From Anastrepha obliqua (Eukaryota; Arthropoda; Insecta; Diptera; Tephritidae), in contig NC_072893.1 of NCBI RefSeq assembly GCF_027943255.1, positions 86,683,784 to 86,747,783 of the forward strand: a DNA stretch of 64,000 nt, in the 5' to 3' direction. The position numbers were made by a program, and so were the translations under genes. Shown piece by piece: positions 52,539 to 64,000 of this stretch. The notes beneath the pieces were generated by a model. The model made no database searches, was not told the origin of the DNA, and worked only from the letters and a program-made list of their open reading frames with translations. How positions within the stretch are numbered: position 1 is the stretch's first letter; each line of letters opens with the position of its first letter.

Positions 52539-53386
52539 ATGGGTGCTGAATTTAAACGTGTCCGAACAAAACTTGAAGACGATCCACGTCAAGGGCGTCC
52601 TAAACCAGCAACAACACCAGAAATCGTAGAAAAACTACAGGAAATCGAGTGACTGAAAGGCATTTAGTAGAAGCCCTAGATATCTCATTGGACAGTGTAA
52701 GCCATATTTTGACTGAAGTATTGGGTTTCAGAAACACATTCGATTGCGAATTTCTCAGCAACATTTAGGATTTTTTGCATCGATTCTTCTCTATGGATGA
52801 GATTTGGTTCTATCACCAAGACCCTAAATTAAAAAAAGAAGCTGAAGTGTGGTGTGAACTTGGTTCTTCGACTCCGAAACGACTTCGTGTCCAAAAATTG
52901 ACAAAGAAAGTGTTATTTAGCATCAATTTTTTGATATCCGAAAGGAATTTTGTTTCTGGATTACTTTGCAAACCGGTAAAACAATAAATTCTGAATATTG
53001 TTGCAGCATTTTAGTCAAGCTGAAGGAAAAAATTCGTGAAAAAAGTTTGCAAAAGAAAAATATTATTTTTCATCACAAGATCACTTTGATAAGGACTAAA
53101 ATCCATGAATTAAAGTTCGAATTGGTATTCACCAGACTTGGCCCCTTGCGACCTAAAAAAATTAATGCGTGTAAAGCGTTTTTCATCAAATGATGAGTTA
53201 ATGACAGTTGTGGAAGCGTATTTTAGAGCCCTTTTAAATTCTCACTTCAGGGATGGAATGCAAAAATTGGAATCATTGGAACAAGTTTATTGAAGTTCAG
53301 GAAGGCTATACTGAATAATAAAGTGCATTTCTAACCATAAAATTCTGTTTTTCTTATCGCACCGCAAATCTTATTGAACATCCTAG
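52539..53386 (+). pseudogene. mariner transposase, 5'-truncated, with 3' end
   Basis: From MGAEFKRVRTKLEDDPRQGR (linker after first HTH) on, with many breaks: TTPEIVEKLQEI, MDEIWFYHQDPKLKKEAEVW (first catalytic aspartate), CKIDKESVI-region, LQTGKTINSEYCCSILVKLK, IIFHHKITLIRTK (second site, QDNAPSH, lost as HKITLI), LHELKFELVFTRLGPLRPKK (third site destroyed). The 3' terminal repeat ends TCTTATTGAACATCCTAG at 53386 next to TA. Source family of the 98-bp mini-element at 48598. Confidence 0.85.
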
Positions 53387-53553
53387 TACAAGTAGTTTAT
53401 GCCGTTAGCATTACCGTTATGTATCATATTTCTGCATCTCTTCTTAAGTGTGTTTCCGAAGTCATAGTGGACATTTCGACATGAAAATAAGATTTTCTAT
53501 GCATATAGGCTGCATTGTTTGCAAATCATATGCTTTGTTGGTGTTTATCCCGC

Positions 53554-54530
53554 GTACAAGGGTTGCCTTTTATATTTTGCGCCCAATAATGGAAATATTA
53601 TTTTTCAAAATATGCCTTTTGGAAGTCTATACACCTCTGAAATGACTTTAATCAATTTTCAAAGCACTTTTGCCATTCAAAATTGATTACTTCCAAAACG
53701 AACTGTTTAAAATATTCAAAGGCTTTTGCAGACGTTGAAAAACATTGACCTCAAATTTTATTTTTAATGTTCGCTAGCAAAAAGAAGTCGAAGTTATCGC
53801 TGTATGAGGGATGGCATATTAATTTGATCTTTTGAATGCTCAAACACTCTCTTGTGTGAGCCGATCCGTGAGAGTTCGCATTGTCTTGGTGAAAAATGAT
53901 TCGTTTTGGCAGTTTAATTCTTTGAAACAATTCTGCCAATTAAATACTTGTGTACCATTTAGAATTGACTGTTTTAAATTTCTCTAGTGGTTCAATTGCG
54001 ACTTGCCTAGATTTTCCGAAAAAGAGGCGACAATTTATTTTGGAGAGCTTCTTCCGTGAACAAGTTTTATTGGATTAAGCGCCTTTTGGAACACCTATAA
54101 TGTCGGTTGTTGCTTTAAGTCCGGCTCATATGCAGAAATCCAAGATTCTTCACTTGTTACGTACTCTCAACCACCTCGTCTGAGTTTCTTCAAGATTTCT
54201 TTATAATAATGGACACGAGCCCGTTTTTGAGCAATTGCCAAATTATGCGGTATCCAACGAGAACAAATCTTCTCGAGCACATGTCGATGCAATATTGAAT
54301 GCAAGCTGGTATCACTAATGCCCAAGGATTCCTCTATCTCCCGATATGTCACATGACGTTCTTGTGTCAGATTGTTATCAGAGCATCGATTGATTTTGGC
54401 ACATCAACCGTTTTTGGACGATCTTCATGAAATTCATCTTGCGTGTATGGACAGCCACGTTGGAACTCACTGTACCAACATTTCAAAGTGTTAGAGACGA
54501 TACCTTCAAGAAATCATAAAATAATCTGCT
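53554..54530 (-). pseudogene. mariner transposase (KICSRWIPHNL lineage)
   Basis: Minus strand. Order: VRERHVTYREIEESLGISDT (second HTH), LHSILHRHVLEKICSRWIPH, NLAIAQKRARVHYYKEI, SEESWISAYEPDLKQQPT (first site, GDESW, mutated to SEESW), LPKRIIFHQDNANSHGSAHT (second site intact), HPSYSDNFDFFLLANIKNKI (third block altered). The 3' terminal repeat GCAACCCTTGT lies near 53557. Same family as 43682-44080. Confidence 0.88.
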
Positions 54531-57206
54531 AATTACAATCACTATTAGAATGAAAAACATGTTTTTTTTGTTTTCTTGTACTTATATTTTTTCTTTCTTT
54601 TAATTTTCGAAAAACGTAGTTTTTATTTTGGCCGTGATTAACAGCAAATGCATCATTAAAATATATGAAAATGCTTCTTCTCTATAAAAGCGACAGAGAT
54701 TCCGAAATACATCAGCTGCTGGAAGTATTTTTATTTCTTTGAGTGCCTCATTTATCAATTTTAATATATATAAATCTAATTTGCAACCAATATTTAAATT
54801 AGACCACAACAAATTTTTTTATTTCAATGAAATAAAAATTGCCCACCTGAACTGTATTGTTTTGTCTTGAAATAGCAAAAAAAAACAATATTTTTGGGTC
54901 AAAAATATGTTTAACAATTCGTTTAATATTCATTGCCTGAATGCCACAATTGCCTGTCTGACATAACAACCCCTGCCCAATAACCGATCACTTTCTCAAC
55001 CCAAATGTCCGCTAATCAGTTGGCCAACTGACTGGAAATTCAAACCGCGAATGAAAATTCAGTACCACATTTTTCACCCCTTCTCACATTTTCCTCCCAT
55101 CCTTAAAATCTTTGTTGTTTTGTTATGATATTCACCTGATCCTAAGTAAATACGCGCACATAAACGCGAAGAAGTCGAATTGAATTATAAAACAGCAATA
55201 ATAACAACAACAGCAACAACAATCGCCACAGAAAAAAAGGGACAAAGAAATATTTTTTTAATTAAATGAAACCAAAGGAATTGACCCGAAGGAAGTAAAA
55301 CGAAAAATTTACGCTAAATAAATAAATAAGCGACGGTAAAGTAGCGAATTGGTGGGAGGTAAGGGAAGAATAGTAGATGAGAGGTAGGCGAGCAAGAATT
55401 GCGTCAAGGAGGCAAGGAAGGCAAAAACGCGGAATTTATGCAAGCAAAGCTACCGTTCGGCGGTCAATTGCTGAAGGGAAGGGGACGGTATTTTAGCAGT
55501 GGAAAAATGTGGAAAAGGTCAAAAGCGGGAGAATCAAAAGACTTTCGCAGGGATTTTCACTGCTATTATATTTTGTGTTTATACATATTTCCTTTGTTTC
55601 CATGCATTTTCCTATTGTTTATGCTTTATTTTTGTTTCTGTTGTACGCAACTTTTTTGTGCTATTTGCACAAAAATTTCTAGCAAGAAAATTTGTTCATA
55701 TGAAAGCACAATAAATATTTTTTCCGTCAATAAATCATGTTTTTCACGGAACAAATGCGCGTAACGGTAAGCTTTTTATTATAAAAAAAATAGTATTTGA
55801 CTACATACAAACAAAAAACAACAAAATAAGTGTATGAGTCGAATCCTTTTCAGCTCAGTCGACGGCGCTAGCTGGCATTGGGGCTGCGTATACAAAAGGA
55901 CCGACGGATGCAAAAAAGGGTTAAATGTGCTGTCGAAACCGCGGCTGATTTATGTTATTTTTAATATGTAATTTTGAAAACTATTTCATAAAATGAAATG
56001 GATTTTTAAAGTAATATTGGATTTTGGAAGCACGAGAAAATTGGAATTATTAACACGAATCAGCAATTCAGAGAGAAAAACCCGTGCAAATATTTCCGTA
56101 ACTACATGAACAAAAAAAAAACAACAGAAAAAACGCATAATTTATTTCGAAAAGTTCTGCTAACAAGTTCTGCTGACTCACATACTCACACACCCACACA
56201 CCCACACAAGCCACTCATGCACTCTCCCCTTCTTATGGTCCATAGCTAATAAAGTCAAACACACGGATTCTATCAGCCTCCGCTGGAGTGACCCAACATC
56301 GGTGTCCGGCCGCTGGATCAATTCGGGAGCGGCATGTGTTGACAAATCGCCACTCAACTGAATTAAAAACTACCAAACTGATATGAAAGTCCTAAATCAA
56401 ACACGCTGCCACACACACATGCACATATGCATGCATATATAGTCGCTACATTTTCATATGTTGAAATATTACGAAAATATATTGCAGTAACTCTCCGCCT
56501 CCTATAAGCGCCATTTTTCATGTGTATGCCCTCGTATGTCTGCCGTCCAATTAATTGAAATATAAAAGTTCGTTTGGACATCGGCAGCGCGCATCGTACA
56601 GCGGGGCGGCCTACTATAACTGGTGGCACATAAATCATCGTTGAATGCTTTATTAAGTAAGATATGCTTATTTATTATTCCGTATTTGGGCAGTGCCATA
56701 AATCCTGCCAGTTGTCAATATTTTACCGCGTTCTTTCAAATGTCCAACAGCAAATGAAGTGGCCTAATTTGTTAATGGTTATTTAGTATAAACTATTATA
56801 ATTCTATATATTTTGAATAAATTTGTATATTACTAAGCTAATGTGGGGAATTTTTGCGAATTATTACTTTATTGTCCCAATGCGATTGTATTTATAAATA
56901 TAATCTTAAAAGTTCACCGTATATCCCAGCTCTTAGAAGTCACGATGGACGTAATCCACACGAGTTGAGGCTATTAACACAAGATTTACGAGTGTTGATT
57001 ATGTACCTATTTTTACTGAAGCAAACCAATTTGACTCATAGAACGAAATTGAAGTTTTTGCAACAAATAGTTCCAAATAAATTGAAATAAAAGATTTATT
57101 ATTAAAAACTTCATGGAAAACATTTTTTACAAATAAACTCGGTTTTTGAAAAACATTTTCCCCAAACATTTTCATTGCATTTAGCTCAAAGGCTCTTATG
57201 CTACGA
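54531..57206. other. no gene recognised; possible host exon material
   Basis: A 70-residue minus-strand frame at 54600-54812 and a CAA-rich stretch at 55200-55225, followed by a 121-residue plus frame ending at a GGTAAG-like donor (55762-55767), resemble untranslated or coding host exon sequence. No domain is recognisable. A CCCACACA tract lies at 56185-56210. A polypurine AAAACAACA tract lies near 56110. Confidence 0.4.
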
Positions 57207-58437
57207 GGGCGGTCCATTAAGTGCCCGTGTTTGATGACAGAGGGCGTTTCTGGGAGAAGTTGGTATTAACATTGTGTGTGCGCGGTTAGTTTGAATTTGG
57301 TAGCCATTCGAGTAAGACGTACCTATTTCGCGATTTCCGCTAAGATGGAAAAAGACCGGTATCGTTCGGTAATTCCCTTTAGTTCTTCTTTAGTTTTTGT
57401 TTTAGTTCTTCTTTAGTTTTTGGTTGGGAAAAATGCGGGGGGATAAAAGCAAAGTTGGATGTTGTCTATGGGGACGCTTCACCATCTATGACCACAATTA
57501 GATATTGGTTCAAGCGTGGGCGAACATCCGTTTCTGATGAGGAGCGGCCAGGACGCCCAGCAGACGTGGTTACCGATGAAAACATTCAAAAAGTCCACGA
57601 CATGATTTTCGCTGATCGACGAACGAAAGTGCGCGAACTAACATAGACCATAGGTATGTCGACCGGAACGGCATATTTTATATAATAAGTTGACGATGAA
57701 AAAATTGTCGGCCCGAGAGGTGTCGCGATTGCTCTCGGTGGACAACAAGCAGATGCGGCTATTAACTTCGAAGCAGTGTTTGAAGAAATTTTTCGTCGAG
57801 TCGTCACCGTTGATGAAACATAGATTCATCATTAAACACAAGAAACTAAGCGACAATCAAAATAATGGATTTCTCCCGGTGAATATATTATACAAAGAAG
57901 GCATAGACAGTCCCACCGAACGGAAAGGTCATAGTGACGATTTTTTGGGATGGGAACGGCGTCATCCTCATGGATTTTTTAGAAAAAGGAAGAACGATCA
58001 CTGGACAATACTAAAGTGAATTATTGGACCGCTTTCACAAAAAATTGAAGGAGGCACGGCCGCTTTTGACGAAAAAGAAGGTGCTGTTTCACCACGATAA
58101 CGCATCAGCACATTCTTCCTAAATTTTCGCCGCCAAACTGCACGAATTGCGTTGTGAATTGCTGTCACGTATTCCGTATTAATCCGATCTGGCTCACTGC
58201 GACTTTTTCTTGTTCCCTAACATAAAGAAATGGCTCAAGGGAAAAAAATTTAGTTCGAATAAGGAAGTCATCGCCGAGACAGAAGCGTATTTTGGTGAGT
58301 TCGGCAAATCCAAACTTTTAGAGGGGTTCAAAAAATAGTCGGAGCGCATTGGGACAATAGAAGTATGTTGAAAAACAAAATTTTTTTTTGAAGAAATAGT
58401 GTCTTTATTTCTAACACGGGTACTTATTGAACGCCTC
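57207..58437 (+). pseudogene. mariner element, fourth lineage, both ends, heavily broken
   Basis: Left end GAGGGCGGTCCATTAAGTG after GCTAC; right end complemented GAGAGGCGTTCAATAAGTA. Transposase pieces: MEKDRYRSV, KAKLDVVYGDASPSMTTIRY, WFKRGRTSVSDEERPGRPAD, FADRRTKVRELT, VVTVDETWIHH (first site intact), TKRQSK, KKKVLFHHDNASAHSS-type block at 58077-58115 (second site), and FSSNKEVIAETEAYFGEFGK. A TTTAGTTCTTC direct repeat near 57385-57420 is an insertion. About ten stops or frameshifts. Confidence 0.85.
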
Positions 58438-59702
58438 TCATGCTTCTATTTCTCTTGCATATTGTTTGAGCTTGACAATTCTTTCACACGCCAACAAAGC
58501 ATTTACCTGTCGCTGTCTGTCCATCAGGAACATATTTACGGTGAATGATGCCGCGGATAACGAAAAAAAAATGAACGGCGAAAAGCAAGTAACTCCAGCA
58601 ATCACCTGCTGCGGCACGCCAACATTTGGAACACATATTTTGCGCAATGCAGATTAATTTAATAATAATTTGGGAATGAGTTTTCTGAGAATGTGTGGTG
58701 CTTGCAGGGGTCAAAGAGACTTCTTTTTTGAGTACACTTGCCTAACTAAACTTCTCAATACCTCAAATTCAAAAATGTAGAGCATATCTTACAAGAGTTG
58801 CGCTAAGCTTCTTCACACTTTCGGTCATTGGCTTGTCCTACGTTTGGAATGGCCTGCCATTTTTCATTGGCCGAACTTCACTCCAAAATTTATTTTTGCT
58901 TAGTCAAAAAAAAAAATATTATTCTTGGTATCTAAAAGGCATTTGAGATCCACATTCACTTAGTACTTGTAGTCTTAAAAAGAAACTTTCAAATTTTGCA
59001 AAGGGTACAATGACAAAAAAGTAATGTTTTCCTTTCAAATCAAAATTGTGACCTTAGTAATTAGCATTTAGAGTGTCATTTTCGTGCTTGTTATGCTCAC
59101 AAAATCATTGATATGTAAACGAGACTTGACGCTAAATAATAGCGATACATTATCTTTCAAATATATTACTAGCATTAGTTTATTACTTAATTTGCCACCT
59201 GAGTGTATGAGTTAATTTAGACATGTACCTTCTGTTCAAAAAGTACTCGAAAAGTACTTCCGAAGTAAGAAAGGAATAGTTTTGTAAGCAGCTCATTGTT
59301 TGGTTGAGCAAATAATGTTAATGTTGAAGGTGGCACACAGGGTTCCAAAATGTCGAGTATTAGTACAAAGAGTTGAACGAATAAATGAATAAAAAGGGGA
59401 GAGGCTTGCACTTCGACCTTGAAGTCTTTTATCCTCTCTACTAATCACCATTTTTTTTTTATATCCTTGTTCGCTCCGCTCGGGAGCATAGAGCCTCAAA
59501 AAAGATTCTTCCATCTCACACGTGTAAAGCAATGGCACGACAGTCGGTGGTTGAACGCGAAGCTGAGCGGTTGAAAGCAACAGGCTCTCATCCAATAGAA
59601 TAATATACAGATAAATTCAATATAATTACTTTGTGTAATTAAAATATTACTATTAAAATAAATAAAATGTTTCATTATCAATATTATAATATAATTTTAA
59701 TC
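58438..59702. other. no gene recognised
   Basis: Medium-sized overlapping frames on both strands at 58427-58714 have no known domain. No element ends. Confidence 0.35.
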
Positions 59703-60375
59703 GGTCCACTAACTTGACACACGGTTCTGGGCTGTTGTTTTCGCGAGTCCGCGTCCTTTACTCGCTTGAGGGTTCCAGTACAGTGCCGTTCTCGTGAGGC
59801 TATCTGGTGGTTTTCAAAAGGTGTTGGCTATCCATCTGCGTTTGTTTTACCATAGGATGGGCTCCCCATTTGTTGATCTCCATAGCGCGTCATGGCTGAT
59901 GGTGTTCCCCCAGAATATCTTGCAGATGATGCGGAGGCATTTGTTGACGAAAGATTGTGCCCTCTGTGTTATGGTGTTGTAGATCAGCGATATTTCACTT
60001 CCATACAACAGTGCAGACTTCGCACATGAGCTGAGTACTCTCAGTTTAGTGCACTTGAAAATTCGTGAAGTCGCCCATACCGTATGCATTCGCCCGAACT
60101 CTGCACTTGCTTTGTTTAGCTTGCAGTTGGCATCTTCATCTGCTCCGCTGTCTGTCGTGATAGTGCAGCCGAGGTCGCAGAAGCTTTCGACAAATTCAGC
60201 CATTATGGGTCTTACTTTATTGTAGTTAACTCTTATAGGCTTGGTCTTGACGATGTTGCTCTCCAGTCCGACAGCGCGTGCCAGCGTCACTAGTATGTCT
60301 GCCTTCGCTTGCATGACAGTGATATCGACGAAGTCGAGGTCCTCAAGATGTCTGATGAAGTACGGATTGTCCAAG
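59703..60375 (-). pseudogene. LINE reverse transcriptase C-terminal part, 175-residue open frame
   Basis: Minus strand 60374-59847 without stop: HLEDLDFVDITVMQAKADIL (YADDI block lacking one aspartate, FVD-ITV), LARAVGLESNIVKTKPIRVN, FCDLGCTITTDSGADEDANC, KLNKASAEFGRMHTVWATSR, LRVLSSCAKSALLYGSEISL and FVNKCLRIICKIFWGN. A 3' portion to about 59703 encodes a poorly kept tail (RENNSPEPCVKL). Thumb and C-terminal region of a non-LTR RT of the same broad type as 51105-52000. The catalytic pair is damaged. Confidence 0.85.
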
Positions 60376-62700
60376 AATGGTGAATTTTTCTCATCTGCAT
60401 CGCACTCTTGTCACTAATTAAATTCTTTCTTTTGATGAAACGGCATTTCTACAGGTGATAAGGCAGGGATATTGAAACGAGTCAACGTTCTTGGGATGCT
60501 CTTATAAGCAGCATAACGCCGGAAACGATTTGATACCCAACTTTCAGAGCTATCGCTCTTAAGGTGATTTCAGTGCGTCATCTCTCACTGGACAGAGCAG
60601 CACTCTGATGGAACACTTGGAACGGGTCACCATCGGGTCTCATAATTGTCTGCATGCAACCTTTGAACCTGGAATATTTATCGAGACGAAATGTTTTCAG
60701 CTTTAGTTACCCCTTCTAGGTAACCCTACGCTGTTTCAGGTGGAAGGGTTCACCATATCTTCTCTTGAAGTATAACTACTAAAAAGAGGAAAACAGGCTC
60801 TCTGAGTAAATTCAAATGTAGGGCGTGCACATTTTAAGGCCAACGAAAAGATGGCTCATCTACTAGAACTAGTTTTGTGTAGAAATTCATTGGCCCACAA
60901 CAGCTTATGGCTTGACAGCCGGCTTTTGTCGCAGAAACGTTACGGCTATTAGCAAAGTCTCAATACCTGCCGGTAGTCTGAAATATGCCTCGGCGCCTTA
61001 CATAGTGGCAGAACTAAATTTCTGCTGCCGTTGAGCAAACATGTTTCCAGGATGATTGTTGATCTTCTCACAAGATTCATTTGTCAACAGAATTTTAGTA
61101 ACTCGGCTTTATGTGTAAAATGTGGCAGAAATATGCCAAAACTGCATTCCGTCATATATGTGAATGTTCAGCCTTCGGTCTGCCAAGGTACATCCGCTTC
61201 ACCAAGACAATCCTCTTGTACTCCAATCTTATGGGGCTCAACTAAAAGAACTTGTTCTATTCACCAATACGCCGTTCCGACTAGTTGGGCTTCATTACCT
61301 TTTAGAACTTTACGACACATACAGCAGCTTGTCAGTGATGATGAATCACTGGCTGTTTGTTTGACAAGAGAGAGAGGGAATACCCTTCCAAGCTCAAGTC
61401 GCTTCTCGAATGAGCCAAAACCCAAAAATTACGATAGAGTCTAACCAATATTTAAATATTTTTGACCGAATTCTTTCAGCCAGGTTGAAACGCAAATTAG
61501 AATTATTATTTGTGTGCAAAAAGTTTGAAAATATTTTTCATATTTTTTGTACAACTTCAGTGCACCGCTGTACACACTCCTATGTATTTTGCACGCAACT
61601 AATTATTTGAACAAAAACAACATTAATACCATGCCGCAAGTTCCGAATTCGCCGTACATGGAATAATTGGTCGTGTCAATGAATAATTGAACCTTCTTCG
61701 TGTTATTAACAAAGTCCAGGTTTTTTTTTTAACAGAAGTATTTAACAACATATTTTCAGCATCCACTGCAACAGGTTTAAGAACCGATCAAGAATATTTG
61801 CACAATGTGTACTAAACAGCTATGATTTGGATTTTTAAAACTATCTGTCAATATGCGCTGCAAATGATTGTTCATGCAACAATGTTGCGGCATGTTGCAA
61901 TGCACTAATTTTGGGCACAAACAGCAGACCGGTGCCATAAATGTTGTGTTTTCTGCAGCGTAGATAACAAGATACGGGCTTTAAATATTGGACATACGTA
62001 CGTACATGTTTATCTATGCGCATGTTTGCATTGTATTTGGAATGAAGTACTTCCACATAACCAATTAAGCTGATGCTGCCATGACACTGTTTTTTTGCAG
62101 TTGGCCGTCCACCGGTGAGCGTCATTAACATTGAAGCTTCGTCGATAGATTTCTATTAGACACTAGGTCATCGTGCGGCTCAGGCAGCGGCTGCGGTTGT
62201 TTACAACATTCACTTACCACAAATTCAATGGGCCAGAAAACTTGTTTATCTTTTTTAATTTTTTTAATTTTTTTGTCGCTAACGGCGAACGCTTTAATAG
62301 CGCGTAAATATCAAAAAATTAACAATTTATTTTGGGCAAATTATGCTGCACAATTAGCAGTGAACTGAAAAGCGTTTCAGCAATTATTTTTTGTTTGTCG
62401 AGTGTGTGTGACATAAGTATGGATGGATATGTTAAGGATGTCGATCTCGTAGTCCCGATAATTTGTTGCCACATAATCGGATTTTCGGGATTTGTAAACT
62501 CTTAAGAAACATATGAAGTCTAAACAGAAAACTTCCTCTTTATAGCAAAAGTGCAACATTGAAAAGTATTTAACGTTTACAAGGCTTTTGTGGTAGAAAT
62601 TAGCCGGGCTTCGTGTTCACTGTTCAACTCTTTAAATGACTGTTGTTTCAAATTATATTAAAATAAATTGATATTGATATAAAAAATAAAAATAAATATA
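60376..62700. other. no gene recognised
   Basis: Frames at 61031-61444 and 61164-61364 overlap in different registers and lack domains. Tail region 62150-62700 is AT-rich. A few stretches (60840-60960, 61130-61330) have coding-like composition but were not assignable. Confidence 0.35.
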
Positions 62701-64000
62701 CACTACCGGTCAAAAGTTTGGATTCACTTACATTATTTTGGAATTTTACACAATCAGGTCGGCTTATTAGTGGTTTTTTTTTTAAACGTGCGTTCTGCTA
62801 CTAGTTTGAGTTTAGGAGATTGTTATTGCTTGCAAAGTGACTGTGGGAGACGCGTAAATCAAGCATGAATGTGTTATGATTTGCTGCATTCTGTCAATGC
62901 ATATTACGCGTAACATCTTATTGTCTCTTAAAATGCTGTCATGAGAACGTTACAAAGAAAGAGCGATACTGGGTGCAATCACAGTCGTCATCGTTCTGGG
63001 ATGAGGATAAGTTCATATGTGTTGTAAGCAAAAAAAAAATAGTTTTCTAACAGCCCCTGAAATTCGCGAACAACTCAATTCCTCGCGCGAGGCTCCAGTA
63101 TCTGTTTCGATACAGCGACGACTAAGAAACTATGGCCTAAAAGGGTGCGCCGCCGCCAAAAAACCTTTACTTCGAAAGCAAAATAAAGTAAAGAGACTTA
63201 ATTGGGCTAAAAAACATAAAGAGTGGACAACTGAACAATAGTCTAAAGTCTTGTTCACGGACGAGTCCAAATTTGAGATTTTCAACAAACGACGCCGCCA
63301 ATGTGTTCGTCGTTTTGTCGGTGAACGCATGATGAACCAATGTGTTGCTCCCACAGTTAAGCATAGTGGAGGGTTAGTGTTAGTCTGGGGATGCTTTGCT
63401 GGAGACAAAGTTGGAGACATTGTGCAAATTGAGGGTATCATGGACAAAAAAGTCTTCCACAACATACTTCAACGGCACGCTTTTCCGTGTGGGAAAAGAC
63501 TTGTGGGCAGCAGATTCGTTTTCCAGCAGGATAACGATCCAAAGCACACTTCAAAATTTTGCCAGGATTACATTGCACCCAAAGAAAATCAAAAACAACT
63601 CAAATATATGGAATGGCCTCCTCAGTCGCCGGATTGTAACCCGATCGAGTTGCTGTGGGACGAGTTGGACAGAGAAGTAAGAAAATTGCAACCTACTAAT
63701 ACAAAACAACTTTGGACAATTCTGCTAAATTGCTGAAATCAAATAACAGCAGAATCTTTGCGTAAATTAATTGATAGGATGCCCAGAATATGCGATGCTG
63801 TAATACGAGCAAAGGCGGATATTTCGAGGAATCGAAAATATGAACAAATACTTGCGGGTTTCTTTAAAAGTTAACATATTTTGTATTGACACAATTACTT
63901 TCTGTAAAATAAAAATATTAAAAAATATTTGACGAAGAAAATCATGATTATTTGAAAATTTTTTACAATTTTTCAAGTGAACCCAAACTTTTGACCGGTA
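62701..64000 (+). mobile_element. Tc1-like transposon, nearly complete, cut by window end
   Basis: Left end CACTACCGGTCAAAAGTTTG after TA; right end complemented TACCGGTCAAAAGTTTGGGT at 64000. The last three bases of the right repeat and the flanking TA fall outside the window. The element is about 1.3 kb, normal for Tc1. Its transposase gene is almost open. Confidence 0.95.
63017..63872 (+). pseudogene. Tc1-like transposase, DD38E-like spacing
   Basis: Plus strand: FLTAPEIREQLNSSREAPVS (second HTH), IQRRLRNYGLKGCAAAKKPL, LNWAKKHKEWTTEQ, stop at 63239, then VLFTDESKFEIFNKRRRQCV (first D), GGLVLVWGCFAGDKVGDIVQ, FVFQQDNDPKHTSKFCQDYI (second D), WPPQSPDCNPIELLWDELDR (E), and after a second stop at 63735 TAESLRKLIDRMPRICDAVI ending GFFKS. 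All three catalytic residues are present. I count 38 residues between the second D and the E, against 34 in classical Tc1. The first HTH (62900-63015) is degraded. Two stops make it a pseudogene. Confidence 0.92.

Overview
This is an AT-rich, transposon-saturated piece of an insect nuclear genome. I see no complete host gene, no rRNA or tRNA gene, no CRISPR array and nothing prokaryotic. Every coding region I recognise belongs to a mobile element. The element mix points to a higher fly, most likely a tephritid fruit fly: rosa-like DD41D mariner relatives, many mariner lineages, a tRNA-derived SINE, LOA/R1-like and Jockey-like LINEs, and a Helitron. The organism is an inference from element content, not from a marker gene.

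Layout, left to right. 0-9 kb: LINE RT scraps, a two-gene PIF/Harbinger element (2311-3772), and an internally deleted RTE-like LINE (4750-6530). The LINE is split by a 733-bp non-coding element whose ends start CACAGTG and which has a 5-bp target duplication (5702-6434). 8.6-14.6 kb: a nest in which a minus-strand Tc1-like element is broken by a SINE and by a nearly full-length hAT (10618-14285, perfect 8-bp duplication); the hAT itself carries a TA-flanked MITE-like insert. 16.2-18.8 kb: three rosa-like copies, each decayed or internally deleted. 19.9-24.9 kb: the best-preserved element, a minus-strand LINE with two open, overlapping ORFs, a 14-bp target duplication, a 3' end in TAACC units and no RNase H domain.

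25.6-29.6 kb: a maT-like fragment, an unidentified G-rich block, a SINE with a 13-bp duplication, and a non-autonomous Helitron carrying minisatellite units. 31.2-35.9 kb: two 5'-truncated LINEs with clear duplications, and a mariner remnant split by a TTAA-flanked MITE. 37.8-42.2 kb: a well-preserved SINE, LINE RNase H tails and a MITE. 43.7-47.2 kb: a head-to-tail pile of mariner and rosa-like elements, including one with both terminal repeats (44949-46242). 48.6-60.4 kb: a 98-bp mariner-derived mini-element, four mariner pseudogenes of different lineages, and two RT fragments. 62.7 kb to the window end: a nearly complete Tc1-like element with apparent DD38E spacing, cut by the window edge.

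The only plausible source of active machinery is the 19.9-24.9 kb LINE (endonuclease and RT motifs intact) and perhaps recent relatives of the hAT. Everything else reads as fossils. Gaps between elements contain short tandem repeats and AT-rich sequence without recognisable exons. The window is probably intergenic, a large intron, or pericentromeric DNA.
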